Below are positions 23,031-36,030 of a DNA stretch of 64,000 nt, in pieces. Positions within the stretch are counted from its first letter, which is position 1, and every line of letters begins with the position of its first letter. Origin of the DNA: Epiperipatus broadwayi. Taxonomy: Eukaryota > Onychophora > Udeonychophora > Euonychophora > Peripatidae. Position numbers and translations under genes: made by a program. Location: contig JAQFVV010000029.1 in NCBI GenBank assembly GCA_028023455.1, positions 10,079,644 through 10,143,643 on the forward strand, read 5' to 3'. The notes under the pieces were generated by a model. That model ran no database searches. It was not told the DNA's origin and saw only the letters and a list, made by a program, of their open reading frames with translations.

Positions 23031-24461
23031 ATATTTAATATCAAATGCAGACAAGAATTTAAAAAAAAATAGTAGTCTCAAAATTGTCCTTTATTAGTTA
23101 TTAGACAATGGTTAAATGACTGCAATAATAAAATAATTTTTTTTATATTTATTATTTTTGAAGTTTAACTTCACTTTAAAGCACAGTACTTCATCAGCAA
23201 GAAGTCATTTTCTCCTTAATCATTTTTGCATGAGTCTAAAAAAAAAATCCTGTGCTCTATGCATGTATATTGAATATCTTATAGTTTTTAGCAAAAAAAA
23301 AAAAAAAAGAAAACATGGCAGATCTTATAAGGTATTTAAATAATGGCATCTCTGCAATAAACTAATAAATATTTTAAATTGTACTTATTTTTATGTTTAG
23401 AATGATTATCATATATTACAATATATATTGCCTTTTCTTGCACATCACTCAAAACTTACTAACTGATATCAATGTATTTGGAATTTGCTCGCCAATCCCT
23501 CTAGAATAAAGATACTAGGGACCAATGTTAAATATTTCATTGTTACAATTTATAAAAATATATAGAAAATCTGAAGCAAATCCATTTGATAGATATATGT
23601 TAAATCTCAATTTCAAAATTTATCCAACAGAGTTTGTAACTTAAATAAAAGCATTTAAAAACAATTTCTTTGTAAGAAGGCTGTCAATATTTGGAGATTT
23701 GATGGAAATCCTTTTAAGAAGTTTTTTTTAGAATTTGGAGATTTTATAAAATCTTTTTAAGAATGTTTTTTTTAAGAATTTGGATATTCAACATATGAAT
23801 CCTATATCCATAATCAGAAAAAAAAAAGTGCTCACTATTAAATACTAAAAATTAATAATTATTTGCTGGAATATTACTCTATAATCACATTCACTCTCTT
23901 GCAATAATTTTTCATTTTATAATATATCTCTAAACCAGGTAAAGACATAATGACCTCACAGAAAAGCCAGAATTAGTACTAATTCAAGACAAGTTCATTT
24001 ACCTAACAGTCAGTTCAAATCATGTTTTATTTTTTTTTGTGATTAAACTAAATCAGAAATCTTTTGATCAACAGAAAAAATATGGTACACAAAGACTTCT
24101 TTCATTAAAGATAACAATAAACTATTAAAATCAACAATTATAGTTGTTGGCTATCCCTTATCTCTTCTTTGACATAATTTACATCAGCATCACAATATTT
24201 AGAATTCCATCATAAATTTTAAAGATCTTCATATCATTAAGATGACTTCAATATTTGAACCCATAAAGTTCATTATTAAATCTAAAATATTTTGCTGAAT
24301 TTAATAAATACTGTAAGGCAAAATTTGTAACAGTAATTTATTGTCATATTTTTGACAGAACTAGTTAAACAATAATAAACAAAAATCTAATAATGAACTT
24401 ATTATCATTACTGAATAGCAATTTAATAATTTACACACACACACACACACAAAACACATAC
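23031..24461. other. AT-rich intron DNA with small repeats
   Basis: A (TA)n run lies at about 23020-23035. A short tandem repeat at about 23690-23785 has units of roughly 50 bp containing AATTTGGAGATTTTAT and TTTTTAAGAA. A (CA)9 run sits at 24433-24450, next to the splice donor at 24461. No gene. Confidence 0.5.
24433..24450 (-). repeat. (CA)9 microsatellite 11 nt inside the intron
   Basis: In the transcript this is (UG)9 starting about 11 bases after the GTATGT donor of the 24462-24591 exon. UG-rich tracts near 5' splice sites are bound by CELF- and TDP-43-type proteins in characterised animals, so it could affect use of this exon. That role is inference. Confidence 0.7.
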
Positions 24462-24591
24462 TTGAAGATTAGTTAAAGGATCCATTCTTTGTACTGGACC
24501 AGTTGTATTTAAAGGTAAAGATATTTCTGCTATTTGGTTCTGTGGAAGAGGACTAGGAACTTGTAATGGCTGACCAGGTACTAATCCAAAA
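24462..24591 (-). CDS. AP1B1/AP2B1: beta-adaptin, second ear exon
   Basis: This 130-bp exon encodes FGLVPGQPLQVPSPLPQNQI, then AEISLPLNTTGPVQRMDPLT and NLQ. It completes the beta-sandwich half of the ear; GPVQRM.PLTNLQ is a strongly conserved beta-adaptin signature. It enters in phase 2 (one T completing Ser) and exits in phase 0 (CAA, then GTATGT). The next exon begins VAVKNN, restoring the family string NLQVAVKNN. Acceptor CTTTTAG at 24592-24593; donor at 24461. A run of nine CA units on the + strand (24433-24450), read as (TG)n in the transcript, begins about 11 bases inside the downstream intron. The exon is isolated by 19.9-kb and 12.9-kb introns. Confidence 0.95.
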
Positions 24592-24854
24592 CTAAAAGAC
24601 AAAATATGTTTTTGTTTAATACTTAAATATTTTTTTTAACTCTTGCAAACAAAAACAAAAGCATGTTTATTTATATAAATAATAAATGCTGAAAAAAAAG
24701 AAGTCAAAAACACTTATTTTGACAAAAAAAAAAAGTATAATTAAACAAAAAAATATACTGACTGATTAAATTTAAAAAAAAAAAAAAACCAAACAAAAGA
24801 ATTTTATAACTATAATAAAATAGTTTTTAAAAAAAATTATGCCAAACTTAAATA

Positions 24855-25900
24855 CAGGTGGTCTTCGACTTTCGTATCTAATTGGTTCCTGAAACATTTA
24901 TGAAAGTTGAAATGTACAAAAGCAGAGCAATATAAAAAAAACATCAAAAAGTGTTTTTAATATATTTATTTCCGTACTTGTCGATTAGCCACCGCACGCC
25001 ACTTGATGGCTCTGTTGCTAGTCAAAAATCAATAGATATAACGATACCAGGCTGATTTACAATTTTGTTATTATTTATTCAAAAACAAATAAATATAATA
25101 CTTTCATCTGTTCGTTTGTTTTTTTAATAGGGATTTACATTTATTTTTCTTAAAAACATTTTTTTTTAAAAAAAAACAAACTGGATTTACTTTTTTTCGT
25201 TTCTAAATTACATTTTTTAATTACATTAGACATGTCACTATGTGCTGAGATGTGCATGGAGGGGGACTGCTGTTTTTGACTATCCAAAGGATCGTCCAAA
25301 AGATGCACCATTCTGATCCAACATTTTTTAATTAAATTATACATGGTAGCGCGTAGTGCTGGAATGTGCAGGGAGCAACGGGTTTACAATTATTACTATC
25401 TAAAACTACGTCAGGTCGTGTGGAAAATCATTACTTCGAATGCACATGAAAAGAGTTATGGCCATTTGAATTCTACACACCCTCACATCATACCATAGTA
25501 ATCTGTGAAGTGTGCGCTATTTGCATAGTATCACGGAGCACAAAAGTGGGCCGTAATATTTGTGTGCAACGCCATATAGGCCTGCTTAGCGGCTAATATG
25601 AGCAGAACTGTTCTATAGGCTGCGTAAACGACAGATTTGTGTTTTTGCATGGAATCAGCGACATCAAGCGTCGTGCAGGGCTAATTGACTAGTACCTTTA
25701 TGTTTTAATGAGGTGTATTAGCATATACATAAATAACACTTTATTAATTAGTATCTGCTATTTTCTTTATAAATTCATCAAGAGAGAGTTGAATTGTACT
25801 CTTTTTCTTTCTTTTTTTGATAAAAAGTTCTGTAACATGTTGTGTCTTTTTCTATTGCCCTCATACGAAAGTAGAATTTATGAAAGTTGAGGATCTCTTG
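24855..25900. mobile_element. Tigger/pogo-like non-autonomous DNA transposon
   Basis: Terminal inverted repeats are CAGGTGGTCTTCGACTTTCG (from 24855) and, on the other strand from 25900, CAAGAGATCCTCAACTTTCA. Both are bordered by TA (24853-24854 and 25901-25902), as expected for Tc1/mariner/pogo insertions. The wording matches Tigger/pogo-type ends (CAGTGGTCC.TCGACTTACG). The 1.05-kb interior has no transposase. It contains the shared module AGATATAACGATACCAGGCT near 25033-25052 and GC-richer sequence around 25440-25690. Confidence 0.75.
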
Positions 25901-26580
25901 TATATGGTTTTCAGTTTTTTTCTTCCAAAAAAGGATACTTTTTACTTCCTTTTTGAAAAATATTGAAATATTTTCAATCGTATTATGACCAACTGATAAA
26001 AATCATATAGTATATATTTGATCTTTTTATGAGAAAGTCATGCCACTTTGTTATTACAAAAATATATAAATAATAATTTGAATATATTCTTAATTAATAA
26101 ATCAGATATTGAAAATAACACTACATACATATAATATAAAAATTGAATAATATAGGAAACCTTTTGGACAATGTCTCACTTTGTGCAATTTGTTTATATT
26201 TTTAATTAATAAATCAAATATTGAAAAAAAGATTATATGTATTATAATAAATATATTCATTCCCAGTTTTTATATATAACTTTCACATCTTATTTTGCAA
26301 CTAAATTGTTCATCTTAAACAATGTTTTTTTTGTTTACAAAAATATTACACTAATCCAAAATGTTCTCTTTCTTTTAATTTAAATACAATTTAACAAAGT
26401 AGTGAAAGATACAACAAAACATGTTTATAAATTATTTAGAAATTAAAAGAAAAATGTTATTAAAGTGAATTTATCCTCCAGATAAGAAACAATTTATATT
26501 TCAGAATTAACATAAAATAAAAAAAAATTATAAAATATAAAAAACTGTTTTACATAAATTATATAAATACATATATTTAT
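25901..26580. other. AT-rich intron DNA
   Basis: Nothing recognised. Confidence 0.5.
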
Positions 26581-26661
26581 TAAGGCTGTAACCTCAAGAA
26601 TATGCGTGTAAAAATGCGAATATTGCATTTTTACACGCATATTCTTGAGGTTACAGCCTTA
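26581..26661. repeat. Perfect hairpin, 37-bp arms, 7-bp loop
   Basis: Arm 26581-26617 (starting TAAGGCTGTAACCTCAAGAA) is perfectly complementary to 26625-26661 (ending TTGAGGTTACAGCCTTA), around the loop GAATATT. Flanks continue as an imperfect inverted repeat (ATATATTTAT against GTAAATATT). It could be a tiny MITE or, if transcribed within the intron, a long hairpin RNA. Confidence 0.9.
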
Positions 26662-26839
26662 GTAAATATTACTTACATAATCAATGTGCGTTTAAATAAA
26701 TTTATAAATACATATAAAAAAATTTGAATTTGTACTAGCTATATTATCTGCAAATATTTATATTTCTCAATATACAAACACATATATATATATACAAGAT
26801 AGAATGTCACAAAGCCATATTATCTTTTACAAGTTATAT

Positions 26840-28031
26840 TGGTACTCATACTTATGACAATCCATCCTGCTTGATGGCATTGTTCCTCCAACAAAACATA
26901 TCGATATAACGTTACCGGGCCATTACATTTTCTTTAATATTTTAACAAATAAACAATACAGACAACTCTTTAAAATTACATTATTTTATTACTTTTTAAA
27001 CTAATCTTCAATTAATAAGCAAGTTTTTTTTTTTTGTTTTATAATAAATGTTCCTTTATTTTAGCTTTTTTTAAAAAAATAACCAATATTTTTTTGTTTT
27101 GTAAGAAATGTTTGTTTAGGTTACATTTTTTTTTTTTGGAAAATAATTGACAATATATTTGCAAAATGTTCGTTTGTTAATACCGTGTTTTTTCACTAAT
27201 GTTGATTTGATTACTTCAAACAGTTTTTGCTCGATAAATAGCACTTCAATAATCAATTTATTTTTGTTTGGTAATAAATGTTTCTTTATTTTCCTTTTTT
27301 TTTTTTGCGCAACTGTAATTTAATATATTAGGCAGTAGAGACAGCTTAAACGAATCCTTTTTTTCACTAACGTTGATTTGATTACTTCCAACATAGATTT
27401 ATTTTTGGTTGATAAACAATGCCTCAAGAACCAATTTATTTTTGTTTGGTAATAAATGTTCCTTTATTTTATGTTTTTTTTTATTTTTTTGAGAACCGTA
27501 ATTTAATATATTACACAATAGAGATAGCTTGAACGAATACTTTTTTTCACCAAATAGCCATTTTTCCACCAACGCAAGGTCTCGTAACGTATGAGACTTT
27601 AGATTCAGGTATGCCGAATCGCCATATTTCCTCATTTTAATGTGTCGGGGGGGGGGGAGTAATGACATTGAGTACAAAGTGACAATTTGGAGGACCTTAT
27701 AATAATTCATTTAGGTTCGAAATGAATTACTTGAGCGAATATTGGTTCACTTTCCATCATTTAAATTATTCACACCCTATCATGATAACTTAGCAATATG
27801 TTGTGTCAGCATTCGTATAGCCATAACTACATGTATCAGAGCTAACTGATACAGTAGGCTAAGTGTAAATTGCAAGAGCAGTTGATCGCAAAACACGCTG
27901 CTGGCTGCCGCTAGCCAAAAGACTCAATCGCTAGAAATTGAAAAGTTGTGCCTGATAAACAGTATTTTCAACTACTTTTGGCTAGCAACAATGCCATCAA
28001 ATGGGATGGATTGTCATAATTAAGAGTACCA
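26840..28031. mobile_element. Tigger/pogo-like non-autonomous DNA transposon, second
   Basis: Imperfect inverted ends: TTGGTACTCATACTTATGAC then AATCCATCC on the left, and on the other strand at the right TGGTACTCTTAATTATGACA then ATCCATCCC. Next to them, on both ends, is TGATGGCATTGTT followed by C/GCTnnC/G. The left end then carries TCGATATAACGTTACCGGGC (about 26901-26920). TGGTAC.C...CTTA.GACA resembles Tigger/pogo ends, so it looks related to the element at 24855-25900. The interior has repeated T-rich blocks, CAATTTATTTTTGTTTGGTA twice (about 27256 and 27432), and a 10-G run near 27647. No transposase is present. Confidence 0.65.
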
Positions 28032-28100
28032 TTATATTTTTTTCAAATATACAAAAGAATATGTACACTCAAGTAAAATATGATCTCATAATATATATAT

Positions 28101-28140
28101 CAGGGGTGGCCAAACTTTTAGACATTGGGGGCTACTTTTT
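28101..28140 (+). mobile_element. hAT-like transposon terminus
   Basis: CAGGGGTGGCCAAACTTTTA, then GACATTGGGGGCTAC, resembles the ends of hAT-superfamily elements. No partner end was found, so only one terminus is claimed. Confidence 0.35.
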
Positions 28141-28177
28141 TGGTGAAAGTATACTTGAGGGCAGTTATGTTTTTTTT

Positions 28178-28249
28178 CAGGGCTTCGAACCAGAAACCAG
28201 AAAAAATATTTTTGCCTAAACGAAAAAAAAATAACGGTTCGAAGTCCTG
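28178..28249. mobile_element. 72-bp hAT-type MITE
   Basis: Ends are CAGGGCTTCGAACC (28178-28191) and, on the other strand from 28249, CAGGACTTCGAACC (one mismatch). The flanks are identical: GTTTTTTTT at 28169-28177 and again at 28250-28258, consistent with the 8-bp target duplication of hAT transposons, although the sequence is low-complexity. It is inserted just inside the hAT-like end at 28101. Confidence 0.65.
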
Positions 28250-31200
28250 GTTTTTTTTAAGAATGTACTTATGAATTGGTGTTTTGTTTTTTGTAAGGAC
28301 TTTTTAGGTTCTCACAAATATTGGTGATGTTTTTAGAAAATACTTATGAATTGATGATTTTTTTTTTCTATAAGATATGAACTGTTGAAGATATTTTACT
28401 ATGACTATTATTAAATTACCTCAGCTCCATGTCACTTTATAAAATATTTATTAAATTACAATTATTAAATTAGCTATTTTAATGTGATAAAAAAGAATGA
28501 TGCTGGGAAAATGATCAATCTAATCTGAATAAAACATAGCCCGATCATTGGTCGCCATTTTGTAATGGACTATTGATTGTAATATGGGAATATAAAGAAA
28601 ACTTTACTATGATGCAGAATTGAGATGTCATTCATAATAATATAGATCTAGCCTAAATGTGGAATGTCATTTTATAAAAGTCCCAAAGTTGATTTGGCAT
28701 TTTGTAATAATTACCACATATATATGATCATTATCGGCTAGCATTGGGTAGCTACTTTGTCACAATAATAATGGATTTTCTACCTCTCTACATTTATTCA
28801 GTCAACATTTGTCATAAAGAAATGTGTTTAAGATTTATATTCTTTATCACAGAGCAAAAACATGCACAAACAAATAGTAACTCTTAAACCCTGTGTAAAA
28901 TTATCTAGCTCGGTTATTAATCACACTAGGCAATAACAATATTTCCCATATATAATTATTAAATTGTCCACTTATCATAAAATACGAACAATCTCTATTA
29001 AAATCTAATTTATTCAGATTATATTTAAAACTAAATAAAGCAAACGAGATCATCGCCTCAGACATCAACAAATCTATTCAGAATTCCAAGGTAAGCTGCA
29101 ATAAGCAGCGAAACCATACATCATTGCCCTAAACAATGATGTATGATTAAGACATCTATTTGATTGATAATTGAATAAAACATAATTCGAATCAATAAAA
29201 GCTAAATTCCGACATACTTTATTAATCTAATATTATTTATAGTAATGCAAATTTACTTTAATATTCAATGACATTCTATTTAAATCAACTAGTTTCTAAA
29301 TAATTATAATTACATTTTGAGAACATTTTCTATACTACACAATATTTATATTGTTTAAATGAAATAAACCTTTGCTAAGTTTTATATCTATTTTAATAAA
29401 ACGTTAAATATAATATTAACATTTCATTCCTACTCTACATTAGATCGGCATGCAATTATTGGTTGTTATATTCTAAAATGAAAAGCTCCACAAGAATTTA
29501 TTATCAATAAATACATTAGGTAATTTCATATTTTATAATACCCAATCACATTATATAAAATATACCATAGGTTTCTAAATAGATATTTAATGACTTACAA
29601 TCACTGATATTATTCATCCACTTAAATCTTCAATCAATCGATTATAAAATGGATTTTATAACAATTAAATTATATATGACAATAATTGGCAGTTATCCAA
29701 GCCAAAGATAATATTCAGTTATACTAGTTAATGAAATGTATAATCTCCACTTCAAAGAAGTTTAAAGGTAATTAAGATAGATCATTTTGACTAATGATAG
29801 AACAAAATCTATTAAGATTTCCGTAACCAGACAAGATAAGCAAATAAATAATCAACTCTGAATTAATGAAATTATTTCTACCAGTAATATTGACTTAGAT
29901 AAGTAAACAAATATTTAAATGCAGTAATAAATATAAAATTTATATTTAATCGGATTTAATAATAGCAATAATAATGTATAAGAAAATATACATGTATCTA
30001 AATCTATTTCATTTACCAAGATGGGTTTGATCTTGGATCAAATTTTAAGTACCTTGCACATTTAAAAGAAACAATTAGACAGATTCATCGGATTTTAAAT
30101 CAACTCAAAATTTATTGGTTTATAATAAAATTTTATACCAGCAATAATAAAATTATAACAGATTGATGTTTGCAATAGACTAAAAATCAATAAAATATGT
30201 ATATATGAAACTCCAAAAAATGTGTTGCATGACAATAATACTATATATGAAATGGAAGGAGAGATTTTAAATATCTTTCTCAGATTTTAAACAGAATATA
30301 CAATGATAAAAAAAATGTGATCAAATAAATTTGATTTCTATCTATTCAATAATGTAATTTCTCAATAATTAAACAAACATAATTTAAACCCTTTTCTATT
30401 CGAATATCCCAAAGTTAAATTTGCATATATATTAAAATTTTAAATATCTGAAAACATCATCAGATAAGACTTTAAATAATAAAAACAAAATGAATCTCTC
30501 TGACCTTTTTTTCATTGCATGAATTCTATCATAACCCATATATACTATTTATCTATGTCTTAAAATAAAATGTAATCACTCCTTTTCTTTTAACAAAAAA
30601 AATATATATATACATAAAAAATCATACCATTTAAGTGAAAGTCTGTCCATTTTCACCCACTATCCACTGATCCATCGTAGCTTCTAGTTCTTTGTTTCTG
30701 ATCCTTAGGCGTAGAGATGATTTTCCTTTAAGTAGAGAATGCGAGCATGAATGGTAAATATCGCGAATTTGAATCCAAGTATAAATTCCGATATTTTCTT
30801 TTAAGTATATAAATATCCAAACTTTTTAAAAACAGCAGATACTTAGTCGATGCAAAATTACACATTACTGGCCTTATTTTCCCTTTTTCATTGATAAGGT
30901 ATAAAGAGAATTCTTTCAATGATACAATTCAATTCTATTCAAGTGAAGAATGAATACGAGCCTTTTCTTTCCAAATTATGAAAATGAAGTTTAAATTGCT
31001 TAGTATCACACATAAGTTGAGTTAATCAATCTTGTAAAATTCCTTTAAATGAAATATATCCATAGACACACCCAATGGGGTTTATATCCATCACAAATAA
31101 ATAAATGAAATTCTAAATTTTAACAACAGAATATTTTTATACAGCTGACCTCCAATACAATGCATTTTGATGGGTTTTTCTTTCGCATTTTTGCCACTTC

Positions 31201-34200
31201 CCCTGGAACTTCGTCAGCAAGCTGTTTACCAATTGAACATGTAGATAATTAAAATTTTTATTTTTCCATAGTTTTATAAATTAATCACTTAAACAATAAA
31301 ATTTAATAAATTTTTAACGACAGATCTAAACGCGTTTGTCCTAGGCAATGATAAAATTATAAGAATCCAAATTACAACATCTCCATTCTATTTATAAGAT
31401 ACTCTTGATTACGTTACTGTTGTCACAACAACTGTTGAATATTGCTCAAATTTAACTCAATGGTGTAAGAAATTGTTCAAAAAAAAATGTTGAAGTAACT
31501 TATCTATTAGAACTATTCATGGTTTCTCATCTGATCACAAAGTCAAAGCGACAATGTAGAATGATGTTGCAAAAACTGGCATATCATATAACACTCCTGA
31601 ATAAAGATAAGTGAGGTGAAGTTTGTAAATTACATTACCTATTTCAGTTAATAAAAAATAAAACAGTCTTTCTGAACATTGGTTTGTATCTAATCAGCAC
31701 TCTAGTCAATAAATAAAACTTTCATGCTTTTTTTCTAGGCAGGCTAAAACAGTACTTTCTTTTTGGAATATTATGAAACTACTAAGAGCACAACTTGAGT
31801 AACCAGATATCAGAAGTTGTATTTTTATCTATGAAAAACTATATGGTACACATGGACATCATGGCTATCTGCACAGATCCCTAATTTGAACCCAGTTCCT
31901 AATAACTATCTGCTGCAGAACCATCATTTGAAATCTCTTTACTGGTTTTGAATGACATTATTAAATGTTAACAGTAATTGGTAAATTTCTTAATAGTTTT
32001 ATAAACAATTACTTCTCTATGTATCTGATACACGGCTCTAAAGTTTACATCACAACCGTCATGTTTACATATATAACTGTGGTCACACATATATATCTAA
32101 TAGGCTAAATTTTATTGCAATTTTTATTTGGCTTTTTTTTTTTTGTTAAAAATTAGATAAGAAAACGTATAAAAGGAATATCAAAAATGATTTTTTTCAT
32201 CTATTTTTCTATAAAATAATAACTAAACAAAAAAAAAATGCTTCGGAGTGACTGAAAATCTAGTAATAATGTTCAATCATTAAAAGTCTAATTCATCAGG
32301 AAAAAGATCATGTGGTGAAGATAATCTCTATATTTATGAGCAACGATGGCTTATTAATTCTTTTTCTTTTTTAGACATTATAATTACTATTACTTTTAGG
32401 AAATCATTAGCAAAAATTATGAGAGAAGCTTAGTTTGTCAGCCCCATAAGGAGAAATCATGAATAATGCTTGAATTCATTGACTAACCGTAAGAATAACA
32501 AAAATATAAAAAAAGAAGTACTATTTAGAAAAATCATCAGAATCTTTATTTTTTTATCGTAGAGAAATGAAATTTACATTGTCTTAAAGGAAAATGGACG
32601 CTGAATCGAATGATGCAAAATACATGCATAGCATGTATGGTTTTCATGTTATTGTAAGTTGAAGCCAAGATTCGCTAATTAGAAAATATAAGCCCGACTT
32701 ATTTTGAATTTTTACTTTTTGTATTATTTTTTATATTCAAATCAGCTCTGAATTTATCACTACAATTTGTCAATGTTCAGGACAGCTTCACGTTCTACTT
32801 TCAGAGCCCTTGCAGGTGACTAGTCAATCGCGAGCGATGTCTTGGCCATGCCTAATATATATAGTACTTATGTAAACTTTAAATTAATTCTACTAAAGTT
32901 TCTTATCTGCCAAATTAATTATAATATATATTTATTTTAATAATAAAACACATATTTTTCATAAGAAACTATATGTTTGAAGGATAATTCCAACCTAAAA
33001 TTTAGATAAATAAAATTTAAAAAAATCTTAAATCCACATAATTCCACAATGAACACCAGTAATTAGGCTAATGTAGAATACCAACAGATTATTAAAGTTT
33101 CTTTTTCCAATTTCCGATTATACAAAAAAAAAAATTTTAAGCGAATAAATAAATGTACAATATCATTACTGTTAAATATTCAAAAGTTTTAAAAGTTAAT
33201 TATATATCAATGATAAATGGTTTAAGATTAATGTTTCTTTTTAATTTACCTTTACAAAAGTAATAATTAAAATGGATTATAAATTTCAATGAAGTACTTT
33301 TTATAACTTATTATTTCTGTCATTGTTATATTTATAATAAGAGGAGAAATAATTTAATACTAGCATCGTACTTGATGGCATTTGACTATAGAGTATTCTT
33401 ACATTTTAAAAGTTTAATATTAATTTTCTGGTGAAAAAGTTTTGAAATTGTTTAACTACCAAAATAGTTTGGATAAAGAATTTCAATGAACAATTTTTTT
33501 AAAAAGAGATCAAAGCTAGCATTTTTTTAGTGTGTGTGTGTACTTTTAATTATGAACTATTGCTTAACTTTTTTTTTTTTTTGGATTTAAATAGTTATGT
33601 TTTAATTCGCTCTAGTATTATTGTTACAGTTATTAGTTGTTATAGAAAACAAATTTATTTTCGAAGTAAAATATATATAGTTAAATTTTTTTTTTTATAA
33701 ATGACTGATTTAAATTGGTAAGACAATTTTATTAAATATCTACTAAACTTTCAAAACTTTTTTTTACTATTTTTGTTTTAATTTTATTCATTTTTTTAAT
33801 CATTATCACAGTTTCAAAACTAACCTATTTACTTATTATGTGTTATTTTGCTTCAGAAGCTCTTATTTCAAATCTCAACAGAAACTTTTATTTCAAACGA
33901 GATATGTTTTAAAAATTTATAAATAATAATCATTTTATTTGTTTTTAGGTTACTTTATTTTTTCTAATAAAAATTTCAATACTATATTAACATTTTTTTT
34001 TTTAAAGTGATGAAAAATATTATTAATACAATTTAATTGAACGTTCAAAAACTTCTAGCATCCAGACAAAATTACAAGAAAGCCCTTCATAATTTTCACA
34101 ATGATAAATGTTTAATACATATTTTTAAAAAAAAAAAAAATGAGCACAGGAAAATAAATAAATTAATGTACAATCATTCAAAAATGAAATTTAAAAAAAT

Positions 34201-35824
34201 ACCATTTAAGAAATATCTCTAAGTTAAGAAGTTTGACGTGAATATCATGCTTACTTTTCAATATAGCATCCATCTAATATAAATTCATATATTCTCAGTT
34301 AAACAAATGAAGAAATTATGGTGCGTATTTACTAGGGCTCCTAAACTCACAGAAAAAAATACAGTAAATATTTTCTGACAGAAATTAAGTTTTAATTTTA
34401 TTGTGCAATAAAAAAAAAAATCAAATCATTTATTTCTCAAAAGTTCAAGCATTAAATGTTGCAGAGAAAATCTATGAACTCTGAGTTCTAGAGTTTGGCA
34501 CTCTTTCATTGCACTAATTACACAGAACCCACAGTGCATTTAGTAATAGAAATAATTACTACTATTGTATACTTTAAAAAAATTTAAATTATACAAGAAA
34601 TCCTTTTAATAATGTTTTTTTTTTTTAAAAAATAGTCAATAAATTTGTTTAAATCAATATGTGGGGGGAAAAAGAAACTAGTCATTTTTTTCAAAATTTT
34701 ATTTTTCTATTTTTTTTTAAATATAAAATCTAATCTTTTTCTTTCATCTACTGAAAGCACAAAAAAATTTTGTAAATGATTTTATTTCTACTTTCTCAAG
34801 GCATTTTATTTTAGACTTTTTATTTAATGCAGCACAATATATCCAATGTACACATACTATACAAACATATACAATTAAAACCTTTAAAAAAATTGAAGAA
34901 AAATATGAATATATTCTGCATGTTATGTTAATTTATAAAAATGGATTTATAATGAAAAGCTGTATTGTGAAATTATTACATATTAACACCTTATCTAGGA
35001 AGATTAGGAAAGCAAGTCTTCTGGATTAATAGTGTTGAACAGTATATATATATATGAAATTTATTAATTTCTTTATTTAATTTTTTTTTTTTTGAATATT
35101 AATTATGCAATTTCCTTGATTACAAATGTCAACAAATTAAAGATTTAAAAAAGGCAAAATATCAGACTTCTAGGGTTAAAATTGACATTCTACTAGATAT
35201 AGTTTGAGATAGCTGGAAAAAGCAGTCTCAAAATATGTATTCCAGGACTGGCAATAGAATGAATGTCATAATCGTTTAAACAACAAAAAAAAAAAAACAC
35301 TACAATAACAACAAAAATTGAATACATCCAAGCTCAAAGTAATGATATAGATTATATTCTAGTAAGAAGATATAATGCAAAAAAGTTAATATATTAACAC
35401 TTATAGGTACAGAATGCTGGACATATTTATAGATTAATGTGTTCTAGGATTATAATGAAAATGACATTAGAAATGAAAAATCTTACCTCAAATATTTTTC
35501 AGAAAATTTTATGTTTATTCTTTAGAAACAAAATTTCAACAGTTATTAAACCTAAAAAAATCCTACGTGTCTAACAATGATATGACATAATTAAAAGTAA
35601 ATATATAATACTTTGTTTGCCAAAATCATAAAATAAATATGGAGCTTCATAAGCAATATGGGGTTTTAAACACAGTTCAACAACCAAGAGAAGTTAATAA
35701 ATATGATTTACATATTGTTTTTATTGATTAGTTCATTTGATTCAGTAAACCAAGAAAATTTATTCACGTATTTCGTAGCTGCTGTGAAATGGCATGGTAG
35801 GATGAGTTACTGCTAGTTGTAAAA
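28250..35824. other. AT-rich intron DNA
   Basis: 7.5 kb of beta-adaptin intron with no confident gene. Seen: a perfect 12-bp stem with a 7-nt loop at 29115-29145 (CATACATCATTG against CAATGATGTATG), a less AT-rich patch around 30640-31240 with a minus frame at 30728-30919 lacking recognisable motifs, and many A/T homopolymers. Confidence 0.5.
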
Positions 35825-36030
35825 AATCCAAAGTATGAAAACTAATATTAAAGATGAATGTGTGCTCTTTTTGGTTTATCATTTTTTATAACAATAATAG
35901 TCTGTGAAACAATTATTACTTATTATAGAAAATCCAAAGTATGAAAACTGATATTAAACACTAATGAGTGCTTGTTTGTTTGTTTTTAATCATTTTTTAT
36001 AATAATCTTTGAAACAGTTTATAGGCAGTT
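35825..36030. repeat. Tandem duplication, two units of about 105 bp
   Basis: AAATCCAAAGTATGAAAACT, then ATATTAAA, occurs at about 35825 and again at about 35931. Each is followed by a TGAnTGTGTGCT or GAGTGCTTG block, ATCATTTTTTATAA and CTnTGAAACA. Confidence 0.75.

Noticed and set aside
27399-27710. 103-residue minus-strand frame
   Set aside because: Lies inside the second Tigger-like element in T-rich repeat blocks; no transposase motif.
28180-28249. GGTTCGAAGTCC considered as a tRNA T-arm (B box)
   Set aside because: It is the inverted end of a 72-bp MITE; no cloverleaf partner.
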